Assembly: GCF_010093535.1 (NCBI RefSeq)
Contig: NW_022985177.1
Location: forward strand, 1,158,210 to 1,222,209
Length of the DNA: 64,000 bases
Direction of reading: 5' to 3'
Source of the DNA: Lindgomyces ingoldianus
Lineage: Eukaryota > Ascomycota > Dothideomycetes > Pleosporales > Lindgomycetaceae
This document shows, one piece after another, positions 10,095-22,167 of this stretch. Each line of letters opens with the position of its first letter. The stretch's first letter is position 1. The translations under genes were made by a program, and so were the position numbers. The notes beneath the pieces are model-generated. The model was given only the letters and a program-made list of their open reading frames with translations. It searched no databases and was not told where the DNA came from.

Positions 10095-11472
10095 TGTAAC
10101 GGCACAGGCAAGACAATGGGTCCGAATGCGGTGGGAATCCACTCAGAGGCATATGGGAGTGCGTGGGGACTCAGAACCTGGGAATGCCATTAACACCTAT
10201 AGGCCTTGTACAGAGGATATTAGAAAACTACTAAGCTAGCTACAGGGGCAAGGTGCAACTAAATACATAGAAGAATAGGGGTATAGCAGGGGGCCAGGCA
10301 GAGTTAGGGCTAGGTTAAGGTTAGGGCTAATATAAGGGTCTTCTAGAGGTTCTAGGCAACCTAAGATAGAATAATTTATAAGAATTATTACACTACTCCC
10401 CCCTCTATAGACTAATAGTCCTTATTAGTAGTAATTATAGTATAAACTCTTACTATTATGTTCTTTACTTTTTTAAACTAAAACTAGTCTAATTTAGCTA
10501 GGTGTTCTTACTAAGTATTTCTTTACACTGCTAGCATTGTCCTCTAAACTAAACACTATGCGTGCACGCCTACTCTAATATTAATCTGTATAGATATCTA
10601 GCTTGTTAATAATTAAGACTTTTGTTTATTGCTATCTATGCAGTTATTAATCTTAGGTGTGTGTTTAGTAAGGTAACATTTAAGTATTATTAGAGGTGCC
10701 TAAAAGGTCCTTTACTATTAGAGTAGTAGAGATAATTTAAGGTATTATTAGAAGTAATTTAGTAGTTAATTAAGGTCTATTAAGACATGTTACTGCAGAT
10801 TAACTCTAAATTAGGTAGAGTATAGCTTAGTAAAAGCATATTTAACTCTAGAATTAGAGAGTAGTTAGTTAGACATTAGTAGTTATCTTTAATCTTACTA
10901 AGTTATTAGTAGTCTTTAGGTTTTTACTTTAGCGCACTTTTTACAACTTTTCTAATGGTAATTTTAATTATAAAAAATAAAAAGTTTTAAACTTAAAGGC
11001 TTTAGTTAATAAAAGGTCTTTAAAATCCTATCTATAATAACTAAATAATTTAATGTAATAGCATGTAAGAACTATAACCTAAACTAAATTAAACACTTCT
11101 TAAAGTTAGACATAGTTAAATAAATAATTAATGTAATATTATTAATAAGGCTGTTACTAGCAAAAGTAAGTTTTCTAATATAATATAACAGTACAGGCAA
11201 GACAATAGGTCTAAATGCGGTAGAAATCCACTTAGAGGCATATAGGAGTGCGTGGGGACGTAGAACTTAGGAATGCTATTGACACCTATAGGCTTTGTAC
11301 AGAGGATATTAGAAAACTACTAAGCTAGCTACAGGGGCGAGGTGCAACTAAATACATAGAGGAATAGGGGTACAGCAGGGGGCCGGGCAGAGTCGGGGCC
11401 AGGTTAGGGTCGGAGCTGATACAATGACCTTCCGGAGGTTCCGAGATGGAACGATTCATGAGAATCGTTACA
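10095..11472 (-). mobile_element. Short LTR element, family A (non-autonomous)
   Basis: LTRs at 10095-10392 and 11184-11472 surround a 791-bp interior, too short for gag-pol. A G-rich polypurine tract (reverse complement of ctactcccccctc) next to the LTR at 10095 shows the element lies on the minus strand. Same arrangement as 29935-31410. No matching target duplication (ctagt against aacat), so one flank has been rearranged. The interior is strongly AT-shifted. Confidence 0.8.
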
Positions 11473-12199
11473 AACATAGCCTAGATTACACTTAGCGCGG
11501 AAAGAATTAGCTATATTACCTACAGCTACTAGCTAAGAAAATCCCGTTACGGTCCACGGTGGACCAATCAAAAACCGGGTAATGTGCCCCACCACCTAGA
11601 CGACCAAGCATGGAACCCCTTTATGCTCGAACGGGCAGAGCCGACTGGGGGAGACCGCGACTTGGGTGGGAAACCGTACGAGGACTGCATCGCCCAATGA
11701 GATCACTGCACGATGGATCGCGGTGATTGCAAGCCTTGGCAAGCCAAGACTGCGATCACTACACGATGGATCGCATTATCTCAGCAAGCTCAGACGGGAT
11801 GGGGAGAGAGCCTTGACAGGGGCAAGCCCCTGCTAGTAGCCTTAGTGGCGCAAGCCCCATCTCTCTAGCTAATAAGGGTATAAGAAAGGCTTTCTCTCCC
11901 TAGCTGTCTAAGGGACTTTTGTAATTTTTTAGGTAATATTGTAGTTCTAAACCTCCTCTACTATGCACTAGCTTAACTAAGAATTACTGTAGCTCTACCA
12001 CTTTTTATCTAAACTAGGTTAGATTTTAATAAGTAATAGAGACAGTCTCTAGCTATATTCTAACATTTTTGTAACTTAATTCTAACAAGATTTAGCAGAG
12101 TATTGCGCTATTAAGTCCTACACAGGACATTTTAATAACTTTATAACTACACCTTAATGCAACTTTCTAACTACATAATATATTATCTTTAAAATTTAA

Positions 12200-12760
12200 G
12201 ACCTGTCTAAGATAGGCTTTATTAGAGAGCCTGCAAAATTTTAGGAGATCTAGGCTACTAGTTGTTAAGCTAGATAGTAGGCTAGAGACATTATAATTGC
12301 TCTTATGTTTGCAGCTTAACTAGCTGTTGTCTAAGGACTCTAAGGACTTTAAGGATCTAGGAGCTGTCTTAGACTAGCTCTATTAGGGAGCCTGCAAAAT
12401 TTTAGGAGATCTAGGCTGCTAGTTGTTAAGCTAGATAGTAGGCTAGGGACATTACAATTACTCTTATGTCTGCAGCTTAACTAGCTGTTGTCTAAGGACT
12501 CTAAGGACTCTAAGGATCTAGAAGCTGTCTTAGACTAGCTCTGTCAGGGAGCCTGCAAAATTCTAGGAGATTTAGTCTGCTAGTTGTTAAGCTGTAGTCT
12601 AGTAGATGGTAGTCTAGGGACGTTGCGATTGTCCTTATGTCTGCAGCTTAACTAGCTGTTGTCTAAGGACTCTAAGGATCTAGGAGCTGTCTTAGACTAG
12701 CTCTGTCAAGGATCTTGCAAAATCCTAGGGAATTTAGTCTACTAGTTGTTAAGTTTTAGT
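12200..12760. repeat. 161-bp tandem repeat array
   Basis: The word ctgcaaaatt starts units at 12231, 12392, 12553 and (as ttgcaaaatc) 12715, spacing 161, 161 and 162. Each unit also contains agcttaactagctgttgtct and a short actctaagg repeat. About 3.3 copies. Confidence 0.85.
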
Positions 12761-12841
12761 TAGGAGGGCAATACTATAAATCTAAAATTAGTGTATAGAT
12801 AGGTTAAAGTTCTGCGCGCGTTTAGATTTTTCTCTGCTAAT

Positions 12842-13045
12842 TGTCACGGTCGGCATGCTCAAGCTACAAGCAAGAGGTGGTGTAACTCAACTAGATTAAA
12901 CTAAGGAGCAGAGGAGCTGCTCTGCGAGTTTAAATATACATGTGTGCCCCCTGCCAAGGCGCTACTCGGAGCACTAGCGTGCTACTCGTTGCGCAAGCGA
13001 GGGAGCTGATGCCGCAGAGCATGTAAGGCGGTACACGCTGTCACA
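12842..13045 (+). mobile_element. Solo LTR family C
   Basis: TGTCACGGTCGGCATGCTC … GCTGTCACA, with target duplication ctaat at 12837-12841 and 13046-13050. 204 bp rather than 184 because of a local duplication around the word actcggagc. Nearly unmutated, so probably a late insertion. Confidence 0.9.
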
Positions 13046-14096
13046 CTAATAATAGTTAAGATTTAGTAAAAAATATACTATTTTATAGCTACAGCTTGTC
13101 TCTACATTTTATTAAATTCTAAGCCTATTTAGACATATAGTAGTAGAGATATTATAAATCTAATTCTATTGTAATGCTCTTAAAATAGGCCTATTTATAG
13201 AAAAAATCACAAAAGTCCCTTAGACAGCTGAGGAGAGAAACGCTACTAACAGGGGTTAGAAACTGCTAACCCCTAGGCCATACTCTATTTAGAGTAGCAA
13301 TATGCATGGTTTGTGCGTCCTCGGTTCTCTCCTCACGTCTGAGCTAGCTGAGATAAGGATCGCAGTGATCGCAACGCTTGGCAGGCCAAGGCTGCAATTG
13401 TTGCAGGGACAAGAAAGGCATAAAAAGGCCCTGCTAATCAACCCTAGAGGGGTGTGATCAAAGTTTAGTTTATCTTTACATAGACTAAGTAGCATTCTAG
13501 CTTTCTAACGAGCTATAATACTAGTTGTATATCTTGCACCATATATACCTCCACTTCTGCCCCTTGGGACCGTTTGACCCAGCGCCCATACCGCCGTCTA
13601 AGGGCAAACCACGATTCGGCCACCATCTCCCGTCCTTCTACCGAGTCATACCAATGACTGTACACCCGAGGCAGGCTCCCCTACAACCCTCTCAATCCAA
13701 CATCGGCCCGCGTGCTTAAGGCATCCTCTACAATAGGATCCCACGAGCAAGAATTGTAACAAATCCTTGTGTATATAGCTTAAGTATGTGCTTAACAATA
13801 ACTCGCTTCTTGTTATTGCCTAGCTTTTATAAGTTAGCTATAGAATTAGCTTGTACAGGTTGTCTAGCGTGTTAGTTATTTATTATCTTTTAAGAGACTC
13901 TGTAAATATCTGTAGCATGTTGCTTTAAGTGTATTACGTCTTATTTAAAAGCCTAGAGTGTAAGCTGTATCTAATATTCTTTTAGCGCGTCTAAGTAGTG
14001 TTGTTAGAAATGCATTAGTGTAGAAAGAGTAGTTTAGTAGGGTCTTAGCAAAAGTAAGCAACTTAGGTGTGTGAGCAACTCGCCTAGAGAGTACGT

Positions 14097-15075
14097 TGTA
14101 GCCTATAACAACCCGCTCTAGCACTATATAGTATAGTACAGCCTAGAATATTATTTAGATACTACTTCTACTTCTTGCTTACACGTTTGCGCGTTATGCC
14201 TAGTCTAATTGCACTGTCCGCAGCGTCTTTAGAAGAGCTCACCTACTTCAGCTTACACCTGCTTCTTTGCTTTCTTCTTGTCACTACGCGCCCTAAACTC
14301 CTTTAAAGCTGTTAAGCGCAGGCCTCTCTAAATGTAGCTGCTTTATTAGCTGCCTAAAGCTTAGTAATTTCCTATTACGCTAACACTAGCTTATGCGCAA
14401 TTATTGCTGCTCTTTTTAAAGCTTTTTTTCTAGAGGCATTACCCCTCTAGAACCCTCTCTATACGTAGAGCTACTTGCAACACAACTAATATCTACTAGG
14501 AATTGCTGCCTGCTGCTGTAATCTACTGTAGTTTGCTGCAATTTGCTATAGTTTACCGCAATTTGCTGTAGTTTGCTTCAATTTACGGCAATTTACTTTA
14601 TGCATTTCCTAACACTGCTATGTAATCTCTTACTAATACCTCTTGGCATTAGCGTATTACATTTAAACAGCAGTTGAAGAAGCGAAACTAGCGGTTGTGT
14701 AAGCAAAACAGTTAAGGGATCTATAACAGCAGTTTAAAGAATTCCTTTAATTACAGCTAACAATTAACTAATTTCTTAGTAACTAATCTTAAATTTAGAT
14801 AAACTTTAAGTTTTTAAAAAGAGAATTTTACTAACCTAATTAGAGCTAAGAATTAGCTAGCTATTATTTAGTTTTTAGTTTTGCTTTACTTGTAAGCTTA
14901 TTTTATAATAAGTAATTTAGTTATATGTAAAGTTTTTAGCTTAGCACCTATATACTTTCTTTAAAAAAGTAAAACAACCTATTTTAAGTAGCTATGAAAA
15001 GTGTAATAAAAAAAGTATATAAATAGTAATACTTTTATTAGCTTTATAGTATTACTAAAAATAAAGTAAGTTATT
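14097..15075 (-). mobile_element. Fragment of a Fot1/pogo-type element (family F1)
   Basis: 14100-14440 and about 14877-15075 match the 3' part of the F1 elements (compare 47760 read backwards, and 21080-21260). Its own terminus is missing because the palindromic derivative ending at 14096 was inserted about 60 bases inside it. The middle (14440-14870) is different sequence including a 10-bp repeat array. Confidence 0.6.
14511..14600. repeat. 10-bp minisatellite
   Basis: Nine degenerate 10-bp units of the type ATTTGCTGTA. The same 10-bp periodicity and core (GCTGCAA) is found in LTR family E at 45532. Confidence 0.7.
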
Positions 15076-15347
15076 AGTAAAGCTTACTCTACTTAATATA
15101 TTTAAGTATATAGAATAAAAAGTTAAGTAGAATCTTCTCTTTTAAACACACTAGTTAGTTATAATTTTTTAAATAAACTTTAGTAACACTATTTTTTATT
15201 ACTTTATATATTTCTTACATTCTTTTTTTAAAGAAAATGTATACTTAATATAAGTGCGCTTTTGTATTAATTTACACGCAGTTTGCTCTAGCATGTGTTG
15301 TGTACAACATGTTTAAATTATAGTTAGTTACGTTTATTCTATTCTTT

Positions 15348-15437
15348 TAGCTATATTAGTATGTTAGGGATTAGCATTAGCTATATTCGTGTGTTAGAAA
15401 TTAACATTAGCTACATTAGTATGTTAGAGATTAGTAT
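15348..15437. repeat. 30-bp tandem repeat
   Basis: Three 30-bp units starting tagctatattagtatgttag at 15348, 15378 and 15408, with a partial fourth at 15438. Confidence 0.8.
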
Positions 15438-15592
15438 TAGCTACACTTAGTTGCGGGATGTGATTAGTTGCGTGCTGTAGTTTAATGTTATTGTTATATG
15501 TCTATTATCTATCTAATACTACTTTGTTACACATTATGCTGTAACTATTCTTTAACCTAAACAATCTACCTTAATGCGCTACCTATTACTCT

Positions 15593-15777
15593 TGTCACGA
15601 TCGGCATGCTCAAGCTACAAGCAAGAGGTGGTGTAGCCTAACTAGATTAAACTAAGGAGTGGAGGAGCTGCTCTGCAAGTTTAAGATAGACATGTGTGCC
15701 CTCTGCTAAGGCGCTACTCGTTGCGCAAGCGAGAGAGCTGAAGCTGCAGAGCATGTGACGCGGTACGCGCTGTTACA
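15593..15777 (+). mobile_element. Solo LTR family C
   Basis: TGTCACGATCGGCATGCTC … GCTGTTACA, target duplication actct at 15588-15592 and 15778-15782. Confidence 0.9.
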
Positions 15778-16866
15778 ACTCTAAGCAAGCTCTGCTTTTA
15801 TAGATTATTTATAAGCTATTGTAGTATTTTATATAATATCTACTAAAGACATAAATTTTTTTAAATAAAAGTATAATATAAAGAAAGCATAGTAGAAGAA
15901 CTTTAAGTAAGAGTAAATTAAGCCAAGTTTTAGCTATATAGGTTACTATAACATACACTAATATAATGTACATTTAACTACTATAATATAAAAGCATAGA
16001 AAATATATAAAGTTTAGAAGTTTATTTAAAAAGCAGCTCTTAGAAACTTTAGACTATAACTAGCACTAAAGAAAAAGTATTCTTTAATATTATAATAAAA
16101 ATGTATAAGAAACTACTACTAGTCTAGAATAAAAGACTAAAATATAAAAAAAGAAAAAGAAAAAGAACTTCTCTACTACTATTTATATTAGCAAGACTTA
16201 CTATATAGAAATAAACAGAAGTGTAATAGTGTGTAATAAGCAGATTTTATAGACACCTTGTAGGCAAATGCAAGTACAAGATACACGCAGTATAGGTAGT
16301 AGAAGAGAAAAGTAACTTTCTACTATAGACATAATTTTATACAACGAACAGAAAAACGCAGTGCACTAACTAATAGTACTAATGTACTAATAAGATATAT
16401 AGAGTACATTAAAATAATAAGCACTAAGTAGAATAGTAGCTAATAAAACTAAATAGTAAACAAAATCCTCTATTAACTAAAGCGTTTTACAGGATGCTAG
16501 ATTATAGAGTATATGTAATAGCCTAACTACATAAACAAAAACTGTACTAAAACTATAAAGTAAAGAGGTGTAATTTCTACTACTATTAGTAGAAATTATA
16601 GACAACGTTTGCAAAGTTACTAGAACATTTATACATAAGACTAGAGGCTTGTAAGGATAATAAATGCTCTATACATTAGCATAAAGTTAACATATTAGTA
16701 GCTACAGCCTTGTTATTATCTCTTTTAATAATAAAACCTATGTACGCAAGTAAAGAACTAAAAGCGATAGTTAATAGTAAATGTTTAATAACTTTAATTA
16801 GCGCTAAATAAGTAAAAAAGAATAATATATTATATAAAATAAAAAGTAATCTATTTAAAGTTAAGC
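15778..16866. other. Strongly RIPed transposon interior, unassigned
   Basis: Very AT-rich with stops in every frame. I could read no transposase, reverse transcriptase or other domain. It is host to the LTR E insertion at 16867, and similar sequence continues at 17158-17601. Confidence 0.4.
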
Positions 16867-17157
16867 TGTTAGATTAAAGCACTGTTTCTAGGCTTCCTAA
16901 GATGAATGATGGGTTTGGATATGATGTATGGGATAATGATTGATTGTATTAATTTATTGATCCTTTTTCTGCTCTACTTGTGTTGCTCGGCTTTTTGTTT
17001 TGCCGATCCGAGTCCCTCGCGCACTTGCCCTATGCGCGACCAGCTTGCAACATGCTGCAATTTGCTGCAACATACTGTTCAAGCTTATTGCTCGTACTAT
17101 GTAGCAGCTTTCGTCAAGCGTTCCTCCTGTCTTGACAGTAGGTGCGCATATCTGACA
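16867..17157 (+). mobile_element. Solo LTR family E (short minisatellite allele)
   Basis: TGTTAGATTAAAGCACTG … GCGCATATCTGACA, target duplication taagc at 16862-16866 and 17158-17162. Same LTR as 45348-45767, but the internal 10-bp array has only two units here, which accounts for the 129-bp length difference. Confidence 0.9.
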
Positions 17158-17601
17158 TAAGCAAGTAGACAGTTCTAGTACTATATATAAAGATAAGTAG
17201 ATCTAGCTAGAAACACAGCTAGAGAAATTATAAGTATAGAATATAAAAGATACTAAGTAAGCAGTAAGCATAGCCCCTTTAAAAAAAAACTAGCGAAAGG
17301 AACATAACTTTAGTATTAATTAAATAATAAAGTAGATATTTAAAAACTTTTTAAAAAGTCTTAACTTAGTAAAATGTTATTTTAAGTAAAAGAGGTAAAA
17401 CTAAAAACTACATTAGTAAGAAATTAAAAATACTAGTTAAGCATGTTATAAGATATTAATAAAGAAGATTATAAATTTGTTTAAATATATAGCACATTAA
17501 AAAAACTAATACTAAAAGAGGATAGCAACTTCTAACAAGTTATATTAAGAGACACAGCTAAAATATAAACCTTAGACCTATGTTATAAAACTTATACCTA
17601 G

Positions 17602-17785
17602 TGTTACAATTAGCATGCTTAAGCTACAAGCAAGAGGTGGTGCAACCTAACTAGATTCAACTAAGGAGCAGAGGAGCTACTCTAAAAGTTTGAGATATAC
17701 ATGTGTGCTCTCTGCTAAGGCGCTACTTATTGTGCAAGCAAGGGAGCTGAGCTGCAGAGCATGTGACGCAGTACATGCTATTACA
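17602..17785 (+). mobile_element. LTR family C, RIPed copy
   Basis: 184-bp copy (TGTTACAATTAGCATGCTT … GCTATTACA). The flanks cctag and ttagc do not form a clean duplication. More C-to-T changes than the other copies. Confidence 0.8.
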
Positions 17786-18486
17786 TTAGCCCCCTCTAAA
17801 GCTTAATTTTACGTGTAAAAGAGAGCTTAACATAAGCTTAAAAAGTAGAGAAAATTACAACCCTTCTTAGCTACTACTTATAGCATAATATTTTCTACTA
17901 AGTTATTACTTTTACTATTATTATCTTCTTTAGTATTAACGTACTTTACAAGCGAGTTGCTTACACACCTAAGTTGCTTACTTTTACTAAGACCTTACTA
18001 AACTACTTTTTCTACACTAATGCATTTCTAATAACACTACTTAGATGTGCTAAAACAATGTTAGATATAGCTTACACTTTAAGATTTTAAATAAGATATA
18101 AAACTCTTAAAGAAATATACTATAGCTATATATAAAGTCTTTTAATAGATAATAAATAACTATAGCGCTAAACAACTTTTATAAGCTAATTCTACAGCTA
18201 ACTTATAAAGGCTAGGTAATAAAAAAAAGTAGGTAATTATTAAGACTATACTTAAGCTTTATGCGTAAGAATTTTCCCTTTAGATAGCATTTATAGCTAA
18301 TATAGCTAATTCTTTACGCGCTAAGTATAATCTAAGCTATATTAGCATAAACTAGCCTAGTATGTTTATAAAGTGTTATTTAAAGCTTAAAGTAAAGTTT
18401 TAAGTGTAAGTATAGTTAATAAATATTTAGCTTATAATAAAGCCTATCTTACTAAAGTTATACATGTTATTATTTTAAATGCTATA

Positions 18487-19086
18487 TGTAAGGCTAGGAT
18501 GGCGCTTACGTGTAAGGCCGAGATGGTGCTTACTGTAAGGCTGAGATGGCGCTTACGTGCGACAAGTATATATACTATTCTGCACCTAAAAATTAACGTT
18601 GGTTAATTATTTGTACCTTTTAGTTGTATTAGCAGAGCAGTGCAGAGCTTTGTCCTTACATAATAATTAACTAATAATAAGGACAGTTGCGCGTTTAACC
18701 TACACCTTAGACAGCTTAGCTAGTTTTTAGACTGAAACGTAAGGCGGCCTCTTCTAGCGCCACGTTGTCGCTGCTGGGAGGTCTAGTGTATATGGCTTAG
18801 CTGGCGTGGGCTACTAAGCGTTGCGTTGTGTTTATCCCGCGCCTTTGGGCCGCAGGTGGTCAGCCTCTGGCCGGTAACTAAGACATGCGCATAGGCGCCT
18901 CTGAGCTGCGGGTAGGTCATGTGACGCCTGGGACATGCGTCTGCTAAGAAGGGGGATAATGTAAGGCTGAGATGGCGCTTACGTGCGACAAGTATATATA
19001 CTATTCTGCACCTGAAAATCAACGTTGGTTGATTATTCGTACCTTTTAGTTGTATTAGCGGAGCGGTGCGGAGCCCTGTCTTTACA
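18487..19086 (+). mobile_element. TRIM-like miniature LTR retrotransposon (600 bp)
   Basis: Target duplication ctata at 18482-18486 and 19087-19091. Terminal direct repeats of 127 bp (18534-18660 and 18960-19086, TGTAAGGCTGAGATGGCGC … TTTACA) flank a 299-bp interior. A polypurine tract, agaaggggga, lies just before the 3' repeat. The first 24 bp of the 5' LTR are present three times in tandem (18487, 18511, 18534). The interior is GC-rich from 18690 to 18950, without a long open frame. Size and layout match terminal-repeat retrotransposons in miniature, which need an autonomous partner. Confidence 0.85.
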
Positions 19087-19204
19087 CTATACTTAGCTTT
19101 AATATTCTTTATAAAGCTAACTCTACTCTAAATTACTCTAAGACTTTTATAAAAAGCTCTTTTATAGTTATACTACACATAAATGTTACTTTAAAGTTTA
19201 AATA

Positions 19205-22167
19205 ACGTACTTCACGAGCGAGTTGCTCACACACCTGAGTCGCTTACTTTTGCCAAGACCCCACCCTAACAAACTCTATTATAGCCTATAACAACCCGCT
19301 CTAGCACTATATAGTACAGTACAGCCTAGAATATTATTTAGATACTACTTTTACTTCTTGCTTACACATTTGCGTGTTATGCCTAGTCTAATTGCACTAT
19401 TTACAGCGCCTTTAGAATAGCTTACCTACTTTAGCTTACACCTACTTCTTTGCCTTTTTTTTATTACTGTGCGCCTTAAACTTCTTTAAAGCTATTAAGT
19501 GTAAGCTTTTTTAAATTATTAAAGTTTTTTTTACCTTAATTTACTTTCTTTTATATAATTTATATTATGTAGTAGCTTTATTAGCTGCTTAAAGCTTAGT
19601 AATTTTCTATTACACTAATACTAGCTTATATGTAATTATTACTACTTTTTTTAAAAACTTTTTTAAACACTTTAACTATAAAAGTTAGTAAACTATTTAT
19701 ATACTTTTAAATTTTTATTTTTATAAGTATTAATTATAACTTAAGTTTTAAAGTATTAACGTACCTAACAGGTTGGCCGGCCACACAGGTTGGCCGGCCA
19801 CTTTTGCCAAGCCCCCACTAAACTCTACCTATCTACATAATGCCTTAACAACAACACTAGATTAAATCTTCTAAAGAACGTTAGATATAGCTTGCTCTTT
19901 AGGCTCTTAAATAAGACTTAAAACTCTTCTTACAACGTGCTGTAGCTATCTATAATGTCTCTTACATAACACTAAGTAATTAACGCGCTAGACAGCCTTT
20001 ACAAGCAGAATGCTAGCCTAAATTAAGGAATCTAACTAAGCTTAAAAAAAAGGTAGTTGTTAAGTATATACTTAAGCTTATTATGCGCAGATTTCCCTCT
20101 AAGCTTATAGTAGTAGCTAATATAGCTAATTCCTTGCCTACAGAGCGCAATCTAGGCTAGGTTAGCTTAAACTAGACTAGTATATAGGTTAAGCACTGCC
20201 CTAAGTTTATAATAAAGTTTAATTATAAGTATAATTACAAGAGAGTGCTCTACAAGAATCTAGAGGTTATCTAGGGCTAGTTTTGCCTAGTAGCTAACAT
20301 AAAAGCTAAGTATAGTATCTAAAATAAAGACAGGTATAACTTTAACAAGTTAAGCTTTATAATAGGCTAGATATTAACTAGAGCAGTTGTTACAGCTTTA
20401 GAGAGACAAAGATAGCTAAAGGCAATACAGTAAGGTAATAAAAAGTAAACTATAGTTATCTAAGGCATTAACATAATAGGGTAGGCTATAAGATTATAAA
20501 GCTTTAAGTAGCAAATAAGGCTGCTACACAATGTAGATTACATAAAAGAAAGCAGATTTAGGCAGAAAAGACCTTAATAGTTAAGGATAGGGCTTGTCTA
20601 ACTGCTCTAAAGGAGTTTAGAGCGCGTAGTAATAAGAAGAAGCTAAAGACGCAAGTGCGCGCTAAAGGAGGTAAGCTAAGTTAAAGGCAATGCAGGCAGT
20701 GCAATTAGACTAGGCATAACTTGCGTACATGTAAGCAAGTAGCAAAAGTAGACTCTAAATAATATCTTGTGTTATATTACTCTATACAGGGCTAAAGTGG
20801 GCTGTTTTGCGAGAGAATAGGGTGGTTTTAGTAGGGGCTTGGCAAAAGTGGCCGGCCAACCTGTGTGGCCGGCCAACCTGTTAGGTACGTTACTTAGAGT
20901 TTATAACTACTAAGGCTTATTATATATAAGTAGTAGTAGTAATAAAGTGCATAACTTTATATTAAGGCCTATTATAACTTATTATAAGTTAAAAAAACTA
21001 ATCTAGTGCTTTAAAACTTTTCTTAGATATTACTAAAAGTACTTATAGCATTATAAGCTGCTTTAAAGCATAGTAAAAACTTTATTTTTATAATATAAGT
21101 AATTTAGTTACGCATAAGGTTTTTAGCTTAGCACTTATATACTTTTTTTAAAAGAGTAAAATAACCTACATTAAGTAACTATAAAAAGTGTAATAAGTAA
21201 AAAAGTATATAAATAGTAATAATCTTATTATTTTTATAGTATTACTAAAAATAAAGTAAGTTATAGCTTTTATAGCTATTAATAACTAGTAAATAGTAGC
21301 TACTAATATTACACTTTTTTATATACACATTAAAGTGCTTTAACTAGTCTAGACTAAGCTAATTAGTAGTTTAGCTATGCTTAAAAATTATAATAACCTA
21401 ATTTTAAAGTAGATTTTTTATTTTATACTAGTTTAAAAAGTAGTTACTAGTTTAAAAAATAATAAAAAGTAGAATAGCTTACTTTTTAGTATTAATACTT
21501 TAAATAGCTATTATTTACTTTTAGTTACCTAGCTAGACTACTTTTAGCTGTCTTTATTTCTTTAAACTTATAATAACTACTCTAGTAAATATCTAGCCTA
21601 TTATAAACTTTATTTTATTAAAGTTATATATGTTATTATTTTAAATACTATACTTAGCTTTAATATTCTTTATAAAGTTAAACTAGCTTTAAATTACTAT
21701 AAAAATTTTATAAAAAGCTTTTTTATAGTTATAGTTATACTTAAACTTTACTTTAAGCTTTAAGTAACACTTAATAAACATATTAAGCTAGTTTATGCTA
21801 ACATAGCTTATATTATGCTTAGCATGTAAAGAATTAGCTATATTAGCTATAGCTACTAGCTAAAAGAAAAATTCTTACATATCTAGCTTAAGTATGTGCT
21901 AAATAATTACTTACTTTTTATTATTATGTAGCTTTTATAAGTTAGCTATATAATTAGCTTAAAAAAGACTTTATAAATAGCTGTAGCATGTTACTTAAAA
22001 AGTATTATGTTTTATTTAAAAGCTTAAAGCGTAAGCTGCATTTAATGTTCTTTTAACATGTCTAAGTAGTGTTATTAAAAATGCATTAGTATAAAAAAAG
22101 TAGTGTAGTAGGGTCTTAGCAAAAGTAAGCAACTTAAGTGTGTAAGCAACTTGCCTGTAAAGTATGT
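19205..22167 (-). mobile_element. Fot1/pogo-type DNA transposon (F1), minus orientation, RIPed
   Basis: TIR ACGTACTTCACGAGCGAG at the left and its complement at the right, with TA at 19203-19204 and 22168-22169. About 1.83 kb after removing the nested F2 element. The transposase would read on the minus strand but is full of stops. It was inserted into the palindromic derivative, itself a member of the same TIR family. Confidence 0.85.
19759..20890 (+). mobile_element. Fot1/pogo-type element F2, internally deleted
   Basis: TIR ACGTACCTAACAGGTTGGCC with a doubled ggttggccggcc word at both ends, TA at 19757-19758 and 20891-20892. 1,132 bp against 1,860 bp for the complete copy at 56219; the missing part is internal (around 20460-20500). 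Non-autonomous deletion derivative. Confidence 0.85.

Larger units (their letters stand above)
11695..13430. mobile_element. Foldback-like element with long inverted ends
   Basis: Inserted in LTR B. The left part (about 11710-11930: gcgatcac, ttatctcagc, agctcagacg, then agctgtctaagggacttttg) reappears inverted in the right part (about 13195-13420). Between them lie a 161-bp tandem array and a solo LTR C. No transposase frame is recognisable. Exact ends and target duplication not determined. Confidence 0.55.
11545..13761 (+). mobile_element. Solo LTR family B, carrying nested insertions
   Basis: Starts GTTACGGTCCACGG (first base changed) and ends GAATTGTAACA, with the 5-bp target duplication aatcc at 11540-11544 and 13762-13766. 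The LTR's own sequence is 11545 to about 11690 and about 13430-13761; between them lies an unrelated segment with inverted ends. The right part (13450-13760) is almost unmutated. Confidence 0.8.
11473..14096 (-). mobile_element. Arm of a palindromic pogo derivative, split by a solo LTR
   Basis: 11473-11544 plus 13767-14096 form one continuous match to the right arm of the 1,099-bp palindromic elements at 17939 and 48753, ending in the TIR (aagcaacttaggtgtgtgag … GTACGT). The LTR of family B sits between the two parts with target duplication aatcc. The left half is absent, replaced by the LTR element ending at 11472. Confidence 0.7.

Noticed and set aside
10095..11472. Autonomous LTR retrotransposon
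   Set aside because: The 791-bp interior is too short for gag-pol; same layout as the complete 1,476-bp element at 29935.
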